Source: Aneurinibacillus tyrosinisolvens | GTDB lineage: Bacteria > Bacillota > Bacilli > Aneurinibacillales > Aneurinibacillaceae | Length of the DNA stretch: 64,000 nt | Assembly (NCBI RefSeq): GCF_001015055.1 | Contig: NZ_BBWZ01000007.1 | Span: 1 to 64,000, forward strand | Direction: 5' to 3' | Part shown: piece after piece, positions 48,303-58,216 of the stretch | Numbering within the stretch: position 1 is the first letter of the stretch | Layout: the number at the start of each line of letters is the position of its first letter | The notes under the pieces: model-generated | The model's database searches: none | Told to the model about the DNA's origin: nothing | Seen by the model: only the letters and a program-made list of their open reading frames with translations | Made by a program: the position numbers and the translations under genes

Positions 48303-48390
48303 CTGGTGATTTAAAAACTTAATAAAGATTTTTATAAAAAAGTGAAACTCATCATTTGTGTAATACGTATAACCATAGTGAAGAAAAACC

Positions 48391-48413
48391 ATAACGTTAT
48401 ACTGTATTGTTTA
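48391..48413. promoter_or_regulatory. Candidate MerR operator (copy 1)
   Basis: ATAACGTTATACTGTATTG is closely matched before the second MerR gene at 57671. The halves ATAACGT and ACTGTAT form an imperfect inverted repeat, as expected for a MerR dyad. Confidence 0.5.
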
Positions 48414-48448
48414 AGGGAACGATTATATTTTGAAATAAAGAAAGAGAT

Positions 48449-48877
48449 GTGAAAACTGATGGGAAGTTGTATCGTATAGGGGAACTTGCTAATTTAGCCC
48501 ATGTTTCAAAGAGAACGGTTGATTACTATACGCAGTTAGGACTACTTACTCCTACTCGAACAGAATCAAACTATAGATGTTACACAGATGAGGCATTTCA
48601 ACGATTGCAGCTTATTGAATTCTATAAAAAAGAGCGGTTTTCCCTGGAAGAAATTAAAGAACGCTTAGAAGTATTGGAGCATCCGCAGGTGTCTTTAGGG
48701 GAAGTTTCCCAGAAAATTGACACTGTCGAGGAAAAAATGCGTGAAGTGGAAGAAATCTTACTGGAGCTTAGACCTCTATTGTCTGCGTTAGATGAAAAAC
48801 AATGTAGGCTCCTGCTGCAAAAACTATCCATACAAGGTGTTTCACTTTCCCAACTTTTAATGATACTGCTGGGATAA
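48449..48877 (+). CDS. MerR-family transcriptional regulator (copy 1)
   Basis: A 142-residue MerR-type regulator starting at GTG 48449. The winged helix-turn-helix is at 5-70 (YRIGELANLAHVSKRTVDYYTQLGLL), followed by a dimerising coiled coil (about 80-115) and a short C-terminal tail without an obvious ligand domain. Its paralogue at 57732 shares 60-70% of visible positions by eye. Each leads a run of envelope genes with a metallopeptidase and CNNM-type transporters. Signal unknown. Confidence 0.9.
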   Translation: MKTDGKLYRIGELANLAHVSKRTVDYYTQLGLLTPTRTESNYRCYTDEAFQRLQLIEFYKKERFSLEEIKERLEVLEHPQVSLGEVSQKIDTVEEKMREVEEILLELRPLLSALDEKQCRLLLQKLSIQGVSLSQLLMILLG

Positions 48878-48921
48878 GTTTTTAATCATAGACAACAAAC
48901 AAGGTGAAAGGGAGTAGGAAG

Positions 48922-49893
48922 ATGTTAAAGAAAATCATGGCGAAGATGGGGATTGGTTCTGCAAAGGTTGACCTTATCTTACACAATAATGAGTATGCCC
49001 TGGGTGACAGAATTGAGGGGGAACTGGTGATTCAAGGAGGAGCTGTTGAGCAGTTTATTAATAAAATCGATGTTGATTTTGTTATGAATTTGCGCACAAA
49101 AAAGCAGGAGCATAAACAAGTCGTTTCCTCTATTCCGTTGTATTCCTCCTTTACCATTCATGCCTCCGAAAGGAAAGCGATTCCTTTTACTTTCCAATTA
49201 TCAGAGGAATTATTGGTATCAAGCCACATGGTTTCTTATTACTTTGTAACCAATCTAGACATTGCGGGTGGGGTAGATAACCAGGACAATGATTATATCC
49301 GTGTCGTTCCCCCTGCCCGGTTTAATAATATTATTGCCGCATTTGAACAGCTTGGATTACGTGAGAAGCATGATTCCCGCTCCTTTGATGGGTACACACA
49401 GGAATTCGAATTTTTCCCGACTACATTCTTACGTGAACAAGTCCAGGAAGTGGAGTTCATCGCCGCCATTGAAAGAGATAGAATTCGCCTGTTACTCGAG
49501 GCTGAGCTTTATTCCTATGGCCGTAAAGAGGTAGAGATTAAACAAGAAATTAGCTTGCCTAATGACTTGCTCTCGAATGTCCAGCAGCTTGCAGATTATC
49601 TTCAACAGGTATTACAAGAAATGGTCGAAAATCCAGAAGCTTATGTGCATCATCGTCACTCCTTTGGATATGGAAATGGGGGACACGGGCATGAGCATCA
49701 CCGTCATGGTGGATTTGCCGGTGCAATAGGCGGGATGGCTGCAGGGCTTTTAGGTGGTATGGTCATTTCTGAATTAATGGATGGGATGTTTGGCGGTGAC
49801 GAAGGAGAAACGGAGTCGGCGTTAGGTGGAGGAGAAGAGGAAGCGGATGAAGGCGGCTTCTTTGACGATATGTTCGGTGGAGAAGACGAATAA
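48922..49893 (+). CDS. spo0M: Sporulation-control protein Spo0M
   Basis: A 323-residue arrestin-like cytoplasmic protein. The start MLKKIMAKMGIGSAKVDLIL and GD.IEGELVIQGG..EQ.I..I are typical of Spo0M, which affects the start of sporulation in Bacillus subtilis. The C-terminal quarter is unusual: His/Gly-rich (HHRHSFGYGNGGHGHEHHRH), then Gly/Ala-rich, then acidic (about 255-323). ATG 48922 is placed by AAAGGGAGTAGG; GTG 48904 overlaps that site. Operon with MerR upstream and CNNM gene downstream. Confidence 0.88.
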   Translation: MLKKIMAKMGIGSAKVDLILHNNEYALGDRIEGELVIQGGAVEQFINKIDVDFVMNLRTKKQEHKQVVSSIPLYSSFTIHASERKAIPFTFQLSEELLVSSHMVSYYFVTNLDIAGGVDNQDNDYIRVVPPARFNNIIAAFEQLGLREKHDSRSFDGYTQEFEFFPTTFLREQVQEVEFIAAIERDRIRLLLEAELYSYGRKEVEIKQEISLPNDLLSNVQQLADYLQQVLQEMVENPEAYVHHRHSFGYGNGGHGHEHHRHGGFAGAIGGMAAGLLGGMVISELMDGMFGGDEGETESALGGGEEEADEGGFFDDMFGGEDE

Positions 49894-49953
49894 TCATTTA
49901 AAATAATTAAGAAACAAAATGAAGATCGTCTTTGGATACTACTCAAAATTTAT

Positions 49954-49979
49954 GGAGGTGGCCCTTCGGGGAATAGATG
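49954..49979 (+). promoter_or_regulatory. Shine-Dalgarno, UUCG hairpin and start codon (CNNM gene 1)
   Basis: GGAGG (49954-49958) is 18 bases from ATG 49977, too far for normal use. Between them CCC-TTCG-GGG (49962-49971) forms a stable tetraloop hairpin. Folding of this hairpin leaves 8 bases, the best spacing. The same layout occurs before 52425. Confidence 0.65.
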
Positions 49980-51278
49980 GACAGTATCATCAACTTACTT
50001 TTGGTCGCATTTTTAATTGTTGCAACCGCATTTTTTGTGGCGGCTGAATTTGCAGTGATAAGGGTGCGGCCAACTCGGATTAATCAATTAGCAATGGAAG
50101 GGAATAAGGCGGCCCTTGCGGCACAGCGCGTTATAGGTAATCTGGATGGATATTTGTCTGCCTGCCAGCTTGGCATTACCATCACTGCTCTAGGGCTTGG
50201 ATGGCTTGGAGAACCAACCGTTCATCACTTACTGCACCCATTGTTCCTGCAATTAAATGTGTCTGAACAGCTTGCCAATACGCTTTCCTTTATCATTGCT
50301 TTTTCGTTCATCACGTTCCTTCACGTTGTACTTGGAGAGCTTGCGCCAAAGACACTTGCGATTCAAAAAGCGGAAAGCGTTAGTTTACTTCTAGCCAGGC
50401 CGCTTATCGGTTTCTATAAAATCATGTATCCGTTTATCTGGTCATTAAATGGTTCAGCTAGACTATTGGTACGGATGTTTGGCTTACAACCTGCGAATGA
50501 ACATGAACAGGCTCACTCAGAAGAGGAACTTCGTTTGATTCTGGCACAGAGCTTGGAGAGTGGGGAAATTAATCCTGCCGAGTACAACTATATGAATAAT
50601 ATCTTTAAGTTTGACGAGCGGGTTGCCCGTGAAATCATGATTCCTAGAACCGAAATGGCCTGCTTGTATATAAACGAAACCTTGGAAGAAAACCTAAAGA
50701 CGATTCGTCAAGAAGGGTTTACTCGTTATCCAGTAGCAGGAGAGGATAAAGACCATATTATTGGGATTATTCACACGAAACGATTACTCATGAAATATTT
50801 AGATAACGGAAATCCTGACCTGGAAGCACTCGTTCGACCCGTACTGTTTGTGAACGAAGCAACTCCTCTTGAAACCCTGCTGCGAGAGATGCAGCAAAAG
50901 AGAACGACCCTTGCTATTCTTATCGATGAGTATGGTGGAACCGCAGGGCTTGTTACAATGGAGGACATTTTGGAAGAAATCGTGGGAGAAATCCGGGATG
51001 AGTTTGATACAAATGAACGTCTGCCAATAGAAGAGGTAGGGAAAAATCATTTTATTGTTGAAAATAAGGTGCTTCTAACAGAGATAGGGGAATTAACAGG
51101 AATCTCTGCAGAAGAAGAGTTTGATACCATTGGCGGATGGGTTGCTGCGCACATTTCTGAAATTGAAGAAGGAAAAGAATTGGAATGTGAAGACTGGCAA
51201 TTTAAGATACAGGAAATAGATGGTATGCAAATTAAGCGGATTGAAGTCAGAAAGCTAACAACATCTCAACAATCATAA
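49977..51278 (+). CDS. CNNM/CorC-type transporter with DUF21 and CBS domains (copy 1, 'hemolysin family')
   Basis: A 433-residue membrane protein. DUF21 with about four membrane segments (1-190; [38 protein letters not shown]), a CBS pair (about 205-330; [30 protein letters not shown]) and a CorC_HlyC C-terminal domain (about 345-425). Such proteins are magnesium/divalent-ion exporters or membrane-stress factors; the hemolysin label is historical. HtpX follows 19 bases downstream in the same operon. Confidence 0.92.
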   Translation: MDSIINLLLVAFLIVATAFFVAAEFAVIRVRPTRINQLAMEGNKAALAAQRVIGNLDGYLSACQLGITITALGLGWLGEPTVHHLLHPLFLQLNVSEQLANTLSFIIAFSFITFLHVVLGELAPKTLAIQKAESVSLLLARPLIGFYKIMYPFIWSLNGSARLLVRMFGLQPANEHEQAHSEEELRLILAQSLESGEINPAEYNYMNNIFKFDERVAREIMIPRTEMACLYINETLEENLKTIRQEGFTRYPVAGEDKDHIIGIIHTKRLLMKYLDNGNPDLEALVRPVLFVNEATPLETLLREMQQKRTTLAILIDEYGGTAGLVTMEDILEEIVGEIRDEFDTNERLPIEEVGKNHFIVENKVLLTEIGELTGISAEEEFDTIGGWVAAHISEIEEGKELECEDWQFKIQEIDGMQIKRIEVRKLTTSQQS

Positions 51279-51297
51279 TGAAGGAAAGGGAGAAATC

Positions 51298-52179
51298 ATG
51301 TTTAAACGAATTGGATTGTTTTTACTAGTCAATGTGCTTGTTATTATTACCATTAGTATTATCACAAGTCTTCTCGGTGTACAAAACTATATTACAGACA
51401 AGGGGATCAACTTTAATGCACTATTAGTGTTTAGTGCTGTGGTTGGTTTCTCTGGTGCGCTTATCTCACTTGCCCTTTCACGGGTGATGGCGAAATGGGC
51501 AATGGGCGTGCAGGTGATTGATCCAAACGGCCCGTTGCATCCACATGAGCGTACCTTACTTGATGAAGTATATAGTTTATCACGCAAAGCTGGCCTAAAA
51601 GTGATGCCTGAAGTAGGTATCTACCATTCTCCGGAAGTAAACGCATTTGCGACCGGCCCAACTAAAAACCGCTCACTCGTAGCCGTATCCAGTGGGCTAT
51701 TAGACAGTTTTGACGCCGATGCTGTAGATGCCATTCTGGCGCATGAAGTTGCCCATATCGCCAATGGTGATATGGTAACGATGACGTTGCTGCAAGGTGT
51801 TGTTAACACGTTTGTTGTCTTTTTGTCTCGTATCTGTGCTTATATCGCCTCACGTTTTGTTCGAGAAGAAGCAGCACCTATTGTGAATTTTATTGCAGCG
51901 ATCGTGTTTGATATTCTCTTCTCTATTTTGGGAAGCATTGTGGTTATGGCGTTTTCACGTTACCGTGAATACCATGCGGATGCTGGTGGAGCGCGCTTGG
52001 CTGGAAGAGATAAAATGATTCATGCCTTGCAGTCATTGAAACAGACGACTGGACTCATAGATACAGAGCAGCAGTCCGTTGCAGCGTTTAAAATTAGCGG
52101 AAGCAGAGGATGGCTTGGTTTATTTGCAAGTCACCCTGACCTGGATGACCGTATTCAACGCCTGCAGGCAGGAAGATAA
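51298..52179 (+). CDS. htpX: Membrane zinc metalloprotease HtpX
   Basis: A 293-residue M48 protease acting on misfolded membrane proteins. Two membrane segments at 5-25 and 40-62, active site H149-E-x-x-H153 (HEVAH), and further hydrophobic stretches at about 160-175 and 190-210. AAGGAAAGGG before the ATG. Between two CNNM genes, a place that suggests an envelope-stress unit. A terminator follows. Confidence 0.94.
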   Translation: MFKRIGLFLLVNVLVIITISIITSLLGVQNYITDKGINFNALLVFSAVVGFSGALISLALSRVMAKWAMGVQVIDPNGPLHPHERTLLDEVYSLSRKAGLKVMPEVGIYHSPEVNAFATGPTKNRSLVAVSSGLLDSFDADAVDAILAHEVAHIANGDMVTMTLLQGVVNTFVVFLSRICAYIASRFVREEAAPIVNFIAAIVFDILFSILGSIVVMAFSRYREYHADAGGARLAGRDKMIHALQSLKQTTGLIDTEQQSVAAFKISGSRGWLGLFASHPDLDDRIQRLQAGR

Positions 52180-52222
52180 ATGAAGGAACAGAGTTATGTT
52201 CAATAAGATTTTTAGGTTAATC

Positions 52223-52260
52223 AGAAAGAGCCGCCCAGTAGGGAACCGGCTCTTTCTTTT
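52223..52260 (+). terminator. Terminator after HtpX
   Basis: AGAAAGAGCCG pairs with CGGCTCTTTCT, then TTT. Confidence 0.85.
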
Positions 52261-52401
52261 GCTTATCTTTTGTTTGAGAACAAATTATGAGTTAATGGAA
52301 CAAGGCTCTGTAAAACATAAAAAGTAAAAGTACGTACAAACTAAGAAATAAAGAAACAAAAATGACAATGACATTTATTCATGCATATATAAGGAAGTTG
52401 T

Positions 52402-52427
52402 GGAGGTGAACCTTCGGGAGCTAAATG
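52402..52427 (+). promoter_or_regulatory. Shine-Dalgarno, UUCG hairpin and start codon (CNNM gene 2)
   Basis: GGAGG (52402-52406) is again exactly 18 bases from ATG 52425, with CC-TTCG-GG (52411-52418) between. The stem is shorter than in copy 1. Confidence 0.55.
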
Positions 52428-53729
52428 ACTTATCTTATCAATTTATTCTGGGTCGGAATTTTAATTGTCGGAACCGCGTTCTTTGTTGCGGCAGAGTTCG
52501 CATTGGTTAAAGTACGGCCTACCCGAATTAATCAATTAGCAATGGAAGGAAATAAATCGGCACTAGCCACCCAACGAGTCCTTGAAAACCTGGATGGATA
52601 TTTATCTGCTTGTCAGCTTGGCATTACGGTTACCGCACTCGGAATCGGGTGGTTGGGTGAACCGACCGTTCACCATTTGCTTGAACCTCTATTTCTTCAC
52701 TATGGCATTCCCGAAGAGGTAGCAAATACGCTTTCTTTTGTTTTATCTTTTTCTTTTATTACATTTCTTCATGTCGTTCTTGGAGAGTTAACACCCAAGA
52801 CATTTGCCATTCAAAAAGCAGAAGGCATTAGTTTAGGAGTGGCAAGACCCCTTATCGCCTTTAGTAAAATCTTGTTTCCGTTTATTTGGTTGTTAAACCG
52901 CTCGGCTAGAATGTTCGCTCGTTTATTTGGCTTGGAACCAGCCAACGAGCACGAGCATGCCCATTCAGAGGAAGAGCTTCGCCTTATTCTTACCGAAAGT
53001 CTAGAAGGTGGAGAGATTAACGCGATCGAGTACATGTATGTAAATAATATTTTTAAATTTGACGAAAGAATTGCCCGTGAAATTATGGTTCCACGAACGG
53101 AAATGGCCTGTTTATATATAGACGCTAGTCGGGAGGAAAATGTGAAGACTATTAAAGAAAAAGGGTTTACACGCTATCCAATAGCCGATGAGGATAAAGA
53201 CCATATCATTGGAATTCTCCATACAAAAGAACTGCTTATGAGATATTTACAGGGTGAAGATGTAAATTTAAAGAATCTTACCCGCCCTGTTCTCTTTGTT
53301 AACGAAGCGACGCCCATAGAAGGACTTTTGCAAAGGATGCAGCAAGAGAGAAACTCCATTGCCATTCTTATTGATGAGTTTGGGGGAACGGCAGGGCTTG
53401 TGACGATGGAAGATATCCTTGAGGAAATTGTAGGGGAGATTCATGATGAATTTGATATAAACGAACGACTGCCGATCGAAGAGTTAGGAAAGAATCATTT
53501 CACGGTAGGCAATAAAGTACTGCTTTCTGAAGTGGAAGAGCTGACAGGAATTGAGGCTGATCCTGAGTTCGATACCCTTGGGGGTTGGATTGCCACCCAG
53601 GTTACTGAAATTCGCGAAGGAGAACAAGTAGAACATGAAGGATGGCAGTTTAAAATTCAAAAGACCGAAGGATTACAAATCAAGCGTATCGAAATCAAGA
53701 AGGTTGCACCCGTAAATAATCAAACGTAG
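52425..53729 (+). CDS. CNNM/CorC-type transporter with DUF21 and CBS domains (copy 2)
   Basis: A 434-residue close paralogue of the protein at 49977, with the same domains: DUF21 (1-190), CBS pair (about 205-330) and CorC_HlyC (about 345-430). Key pieces [27 protein letters not shown] and [18 protein letters not shown] are kept. It stands in its own unit after a terminator, but the translation leader is the same type. Recent tandem duplication is likely. Confidence 0.92.
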   Translation: MTYLINLFWVGILIVGTAFFVAAEFALVKVRPTRINQLAMEGNKSALATQRVLENLDGYLSACQLGITVTALGIGWLGEPTVHHLLEPLFLHYGIPEEVANTLSFVLSFSFITFLHVVLGELTPKTFAIQKAEGISLGVARPLIAFSKILFPFIWLLNRSARMFARLFGLEPANEHEHAHSEEELRLILTESLEGGEINAIEYMYVNNIFKFDERIAREIMVPRTEMACLYIDASREENVKTIKEKGFTRYPIADEDKDHIIGILHTKELLMRYLQGEDVNLKNLTRPVLFVNEATPIEGLLQRMQQERNSIAILIDEFGGTAGLVTMEDILEEIVGEIHDEFDINERLPIEELGKNHFTVGNKVLLSEVEELTGIEADPEFDTLGGWIATQVTEIREGEQVEHEGWQFKIQKTEGLQIKRIEIKKVAPVNNQT

Positions 53730-53808
53730 TATCTGCTATTTTCCCTTTTCTTTCATCTACATAATCTACTTCATTTTTTGAAGATAGGTATTTCTCGACA
53801 GCCTGAAT

Positions 53809-53833
53809 AAGGCATATCACAATGATATGCCTT
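53809..53833. terminator. Hairpin between converging genes
   Basis: AAGGCATATCA and TGATATGCCTT form a perfect 11-bp stem. No good T run; probable weak terminator. Confidence 0.5.
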
Positions 53834-53873
53834 AACCATATATTTTCTACAAGCATCTAAACATACTGATAAT

Positions 53874-54869
53874 TTACCAGGCGTTTTTAAGCACGATCTT
53901 TCCGACGGCCTGTTTGGACTCAAGGTACTCGTGGGCTTTGTCTGCTTCCTCAAACGTAAATACTTTTGGATCGATCAGGGGGCGAAGCTTACCCTCTTCC
54001 ACTATCCCGGTAATTTTCTTTAAAATCTCACCGTGCTGTTTACGATACTCTTCGTTTATGATCTTTAATAACATAAAGACGATATGCAGGGAAAGACTTT
54101 TCGAATGCAAGGGGGAAAGGTCATGGGTCGAACGGGCGGCAATCGCCAGAACGGTACCATGCATTGCAGCGGCTTCAAAGGATCGATCCAGATTTTCACC
54201 GCCGACTGTGTCAAACACGACGTTGAAACCTTTGCCATTTGTATGCTTCTGAACATAGTCTTGAACAGACTCTTCTTTATAATTGATTCTTGCATCTGCT
54301 CCTAAGCGTGCGGCAATTTCAAGCTTTTCCTGTGAAGAAGCCGTCGTATAGACGTTCGCTCCCGCCCATTTCGCTAACTGAATGGCCACGTGTCCCACGC
54401 CGCCGGTAGCCGCATGAATAAGGATGTCTTGTCCGGCCGAGAGTTGTCCGCGGGTAAATAGCGCTTCCCAGGCTGTAATCGCAACAAGCGGTAAAGCAGC
54501 GGCTTCTTCCATGCCTAAGTTTTTCGGTTTGTGAGCAATTAATTGGGCGTCTGCAAGCATAAACTCCGCCAGTGCCCCCCCGGTTCCTTTAAAACCTCCC
54601 GCGCAGCCGTATACTTCATCGCCCGGTGTAAACTCAGTAACGCCTTCGCCCACTTCGGTAACGATGCCTGCCACATCCCCGTGCAGAACAGCTGGAAACG
54701 CAGGGGAAACAGCCGGAACTGCACCGCCGCGGACTTTCGTATCAATCGGGTTGACACTTGTTGCCTTTACCTGGATGATGACATGTCCCGGTCTAATTTC
54801 CGGTGTTGGAATTTCTTCTAGTTGAAAGACGGATGGACCTCCAAATGATCGAATAATCTGTGCTTTCAT
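53874..54869 (-). CDS. Zinc-free medium-chain reductase, quinone oxidoreductase type
   Basis: A 331-residue NADPH:quinone reductase-like enzyme. The dinucleotide motif is in ILIHAATGGVGHVAIQLAKWAGA, and the zinc-binding cysteines of alcohol dehydrogenases are lacking. ATG 54869 was chosen since GGAG is 8 bases before it; GTG 54878 overlaps that site. Stands alone. Substrate unknown. Confidence 0.9.
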   Translation of the reverse strand: MKAQIIRSFGGPSVFQLEEIPTPEIRPGHVIIQVKATSVNPIDTKVRGGAVPAVSPAFPAVLHGDVAGIVTEVGEGVTEFTPGDEVYGCAGGFKGTGGALAEFMLADAQLIAHKPKNLGMEEAAALPLVAITAWEALFTRGQLSAGQDILIHAATGGVGHVAIQLAKWAGANVYTTASSQEKLEIAARLGADARINYKEESVQDYVQKHTNGKGFNVVFDTVGGENLDRSFEAAAMHGTVLAIAARSTHDLSPLHSKSLSLHIVFMLLKIINEEYRKQHGEILKKITGIVEEGKLRPLIDPKVFTFEEADKAHEYLESKQAVGKIVLKNAW

Positions 54870-55065
54870 TCCATTCACTCCTTTTTTTCTGTCTTTCTTA
54901 TTTTACAGGAAATTTAATGAATGGAAAGCAGGATTGTCTTTTAAGTGCCTGGCTTTTGCACATTAAATAGCGGCTGCTGAGCCGTTAAGAGGGGAAGTTG
55001 ATTTTTGCCAGGAGGGGTGCCCGGGGAAAGTTGCTCTGAAGACTTTCTGACAAATTGCTGTAGAC

Positions 55066-55515
55066 TTACACTTCCGCGTATAAATTCTTTTTCATCTGTG
55101 TCCATTTTACTTTAAAGATAAGCTTGCTCTTTGCGCCGTACCCCATCATCCAGAAGCCGTATGTTTCGTACATAAAACTCGAGAAATGCATTTTTTGCCA
55201 GAACAGAAGATTTTCAGGCGCACTTTCGAGGATAACGACCCAGTGGTTTTCCTTTGCGAAATTTTTCATAGCCTGAACAAGACGGGCGCCTATGTTCTGG
55301 CCCCGTTTTTTATGAGGAACCCTGATCATACCAAGAAATAGCGCTTCATTTTTTTCATCTAAAACGATATCAAGAATGACATTATCGGGTGCAATACCGG
55401 CATCCCGCATCTCTTCATCTGTCCGGTAGGCATAATGCCCTTCAGCTTTTATTTCCAGTGTATATGGGATTTCATTCTGCTTGAAAATTTGTTCAAACTC
55501 ATCCAGAAGATTCAT
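55066..55515 (-). CDS. GNAT-family N-acetyltransferase
   Basis: A 149-residue acetyltransferase. The acetyl-CoA loop is visible as VPHKKRGQNIGARLVQAM (R/Q-x-x-G-x-G/A type). I placed the start at MNLLDEFEQIF with GAGAGGA 7 bases before it; earlier starts lack a site. The acceptor is unknown. Confidence 0.82.
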   Translation of the reverse strand: MNLLDEFEQIFKQNEIPYTLEIKAEGHYAYRTDEEMRDAGIAPDNVILDIVLDEKNEALFLGMIRVPHKKRGQNIGARLVQAMKNFAKENHWVVILESAPENLLFWQKMHFSSFMYETYGFWMMGYGAKSKLIFKVKWTQMKKNLYAEV

Positions 55516-55772
55516 TTTCATTCCTCTCCATCCATAAAATAGTCCATAGTGGGATGTTAGCATGGATTGATAATATCTATTCCTAACTCAATATACATGG
55601 ATTTTACAAAGCTATCAAATGCTTTTTCCAAACAATTTGTGAACAATTAGATTTGTTTTTCGTGTACACTCCTTCGCTAAACTGTTCTGATACAAAGCCT
55701 GTGTTCGTGCTTTTTAATGGAAGAAACGGTACAATGGAAGAAAATAAAATCGAGCTGGAGGATAAGGCGATC

Positions 55773-56564
55773 ATGTATAAAATCGTTGTGACGAATGATG
55801 ATGGAATTGAAGCCCTGGGTATACATAAACTAGTGAAGTCCCTTGACGGATTGGCGGAGGTCGTTGTCGTTGCTCCTGATACGGAGCGAAGTGCGGAGGG
55901 CCAGCGCATAACGGTAAGAGAAGGGCTCAAGATAAAAAAAGTTGACTTCCATGGCATGGAGCATGTACAAGCATGGGCAGTCAGTGGTACACCGGCTGAT
56001 TGTGTGAAGATGGCGCTCAATGTCATTCTTGACGAGAAGCCTGATCTTGTTATTTCCGGGATTAATGCAGGGCTGAATCTAGGTAAGGACATCTATTATT
56101 CCGGCACAGTGAGCGCGGCCAGAGAAGCCGTTATTTATGAAATCCCTGCCATTGCTATTTCGTATGAAAATCATTTTCATAAGCATGATTTCGGTGAGGT
56201 GGAAAAGCTCCTGCGCCCGATCTTAGAAGACATAAAAATTCATGACATTCCGGCTGATGTTCTAGTGAACATTAACATTCCCCATATAAAGGAAGAGCAA
56301 CTTCGGGGTGTTGTGGTAACCGGGCTTGATTTGCATCATTACCGCGACCGGATGGATGAAAAACCCGATGCGACCGGAGTGCCGGAATACTGGCTGGAGA
56401 GGGAATATGGGGAAATACGGACCATCCGTAATAATGATTATCATATGATACGCAATCAGTATATTACATTAACGCCGGTACACATTGACTCGACGGACTA
56501 TAACTTTCTAAAGCAGATGGAGACCTGGAGCGTAATTAAAAAAAATCCGATGAATGAAAAATGA
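55773..56564 (+). CDS. surE: 5'/3'-nucleotidase SurE
   Basis: A 263-residue stationary-phase survival phosphatase. Metal-site TNDDGIEALG (D9, D10), then APDTERSAEGQRIT, AVSGTPADC, and SGINAGLNLGKDIYYSGTVSAA are family hallmarks. ATG 55773 follows GGAGG; the frame is open 40 codons further upstream, without a site. The next gene begins 15 bases later. Confidence 0.95.
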   Translation: MYKIVVTNDDGIEALGIHKLVKSLDGLAEVVVVAPDTERSAEGQRITVREGLKIKKVDFHGMEHVQAWAVSGTPADCVKMALNVILDEKPDLVISGINAGLNLGKDIYYSGTVSAAREAVIYEIPAIAISYENHFHKHDFGEVEKLLRPILEDIKIHDIPADVLVNINIPHIKEEQLRGVVVTGLDLHHYRDRMDEKPDATGVPEYWLEREYGEIRTIRNNDYHMIRNQYITLTPVHIDSTDYNFLKQMETWSVIKKNPMNEK

Positions 56565-56579
56565 TGTGGGGGATGTTTT

Positions 56580-57662
56580 GTGGATGAATCACTGCAATTG
56601 ATAAAACCGGGAATTCACTTACCGATGGGCCGGATTTCGCCTGAACATGAAACAATGGGCGAGCCGTTAAACCGGCTTTCCTTCCATGACATTTACCATG
56701 CGGTGGAGGAGGAGGGGATACGGTATTTTCCACGGCTTAATGGCGCGGGAGATGTGGAGATTTATATCATTTACGATGATATCGAGAGCTTTGGAGAGCA
56801 AGCCGAAGCACAGGTTTACCTTGATTTCTCACGCCATGCGAGCCGCTGGATTGCTGTGCTGTGGGCAGTCACGGACCCGGACAACCCGCTCGGGTATCCG
56901 CTTCAATTTGACACAAAGGACGAAACAATGCGCTATCTTGCTGTTCGTTTCCTTGAACAGGAGAGCATATGGATTCATCACCTTGCCCTGGACAATTCCG
57001 GACTGATCCACGTCTACTCCGAAGCGATCTCATTTCCTGACGATGAAAAAGAAGAGGCGAAAAGCCTTCTGCTTGCCGCATACGAACACAGGGTGGATGA
57101 GCTGGAAGAGGAGGAGATACCGGAGAGGGTGCTCTCCGGCTCGGCGATACACATGGAGCGTCTCGCAGAGGAAGGGATTTCGTTTTATTTTGATTACGAT
57201 GCCATGAAGAACCGCCTCGGGGAAGGAGGGGCGAGAGAGAGCGTGATGAGTTCGGTATACCGGGCCATTTGGATGATGCGGCGCCACCCAAACCCTGAGG
57301 CCAGACAGGCGCAGATGCTAATCTGGGTAGGGGAAAAGAACGGAAAAAACCGCGGAGGGGAAGACACGAACCTGCTTGTAGTAACCATGAGTCCCCCCCT
57401 GCTTGATGTATACAAAATCATCAACCTTTCGGAGATCGAAGAAAATCCTCTGGCGACCCTTTTTATGTCGATTACGGAATACCAGTGGCTTGAGGAAGAA
57501 CATCCTATCTTAAGCGGGTATTTCCCGATTATCGGCTATGAAAAGGGAGAGCTGCTTCATATTGAATGGGATGAAGATTCTGCGCAAAAACTGGCAGCTG
57601 TTTTCAAAGCAAACCGGCCGGATGAAGGAAATAACCCTTACATGAATGATGTAAGTCTGTAA
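56580..57662 (+). CDS. Uncharacterised acidic protein
   Basis: A 360-residue soluble acidic protein, not recognised. It starts at GTG 56580 with GGGGG upstream and probably forms an operon with surE. No signal peptide, membrane segments or known motif are seen. Tracts of Glu (DELEEEEIPERV) and repeated pieces with IYIIYDD and VYLDFSRHASRW suggest a globular alpha/beta fold. Function open. Confidence 0.75.
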   Translation: MDESLQLIKPGIHLPMGRISPEHETMGEPLNRLSFHDIYHAVEEEGIRYFPRLNGAGDVEIYIIYDDIESFGEQAEAQVYLDFSRHASRWIAVLWAVTDPDNPLGYPLQFDTKDETMRYLAVRFLEQESIWIHHLALDNSGLIHVYSEAISFPDDEKEEAKSLLLAAYEHRVDELEEEEIPERVLSGSAIHMERLAEEGISFYFDYDAMKNRLGEGGARESVMSSVYRAIWMMRRHPNPEARQAQMLIWVGEKNGKNRGGEDTNLLVVTMSPPLLDVYKIINLSEIEENPLATLFMSITEYQWLEEEHPILSGYFPIIGYEKGELLHIEWDEDSAQKLAAVFKANRPDEGNNPYMNDVSL

Positions 57663-57670
57663 AGAGAACT

Positions 57671-57692
57671 ATAACGTTCCACTGTATGGTTT
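57671..57692. promoter_or_regulatory. Candidate MerR operator (copy 2)
   Basis: ATAACGTTCCACTGTATGG matches the site at 48391 in all but three of its 19 bases. Placed the same way before the second MerR gene. Confidence 0.5.
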
Positions 57693-57731
57693 GTTCGATT
57701 TGTGGTAAAATCAATGTATAGACAGAAAGGG

Positions 57732-58178
57732 GTGAAACGGAATGGGAAGTTGTATCGCATAGGCGAATTAGCAGACCTGGCAGGCGTAAGCAGAAGAACG
57801 ATTGACTATTATACAAATTTACACCTGCTGAAGGCAGAGCGCACGCATGCTAACTATCGTCTTTATTCCGATGATGCGGTAGAGAGGCTGCGGTTCATTG
57901 AGTGCTTAAAAAGACAAAAACTGACCCTTGAAGAAATTAAACAACGAATCGAGCACTGGCAAAGCCGATCCATTGCCGTGGATCCCATGAATGTGGAGAA
58001 GGACCTTGAGGAAATTCAACTGAACATGAGCGATTTAGAACAGAAGCTATTGGAACTCATGTCCCGTTTAAAAACAATGGATGAGAAACAGGCGAAAATG
58101 GTAGCGAGGCAAATCTCCATACATGGCGGCTCGTTTTTGCATACACTTATGATTTTGCTGGGGGAGACCCCGTGGTAG
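57732..58178 (+). CDS. MerR-family transcriptional regulator (copy 2)
   Basis: A 148-residue paralogue of the regulator at 48449, with the same GKLYRIGELADLAGVSRRTIDYYTNLHLL start. I chose GTG 57732 by analogy with copy 1; AAAGGG stands directly before it, and a start further upstream is possible. The coiled-coil stretch (about 85-120) and the HGGSFLHTLMILLGE end resemble copy 1. Followed by YugP-like and CNNM genes. Confidence 0.88.
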   Translation: MKRNGKLYRIGELADLAGVSRRTIDYYTNLHLLKAERTHANYRLYSDDAVERLRFIECLKRQKLTLEEIKQRIEHWQSRSIAVDPMNVEKDLEEIQLNMSDLEQKLLELMSRLKTMDEKQAKMVARQISIHGGSFLHTLMILLGETPW

Positions 58179-58216
58179 AAAACAGAAAGCAAGAGGACAA
58201 AGGAGGAAGATAAGAC

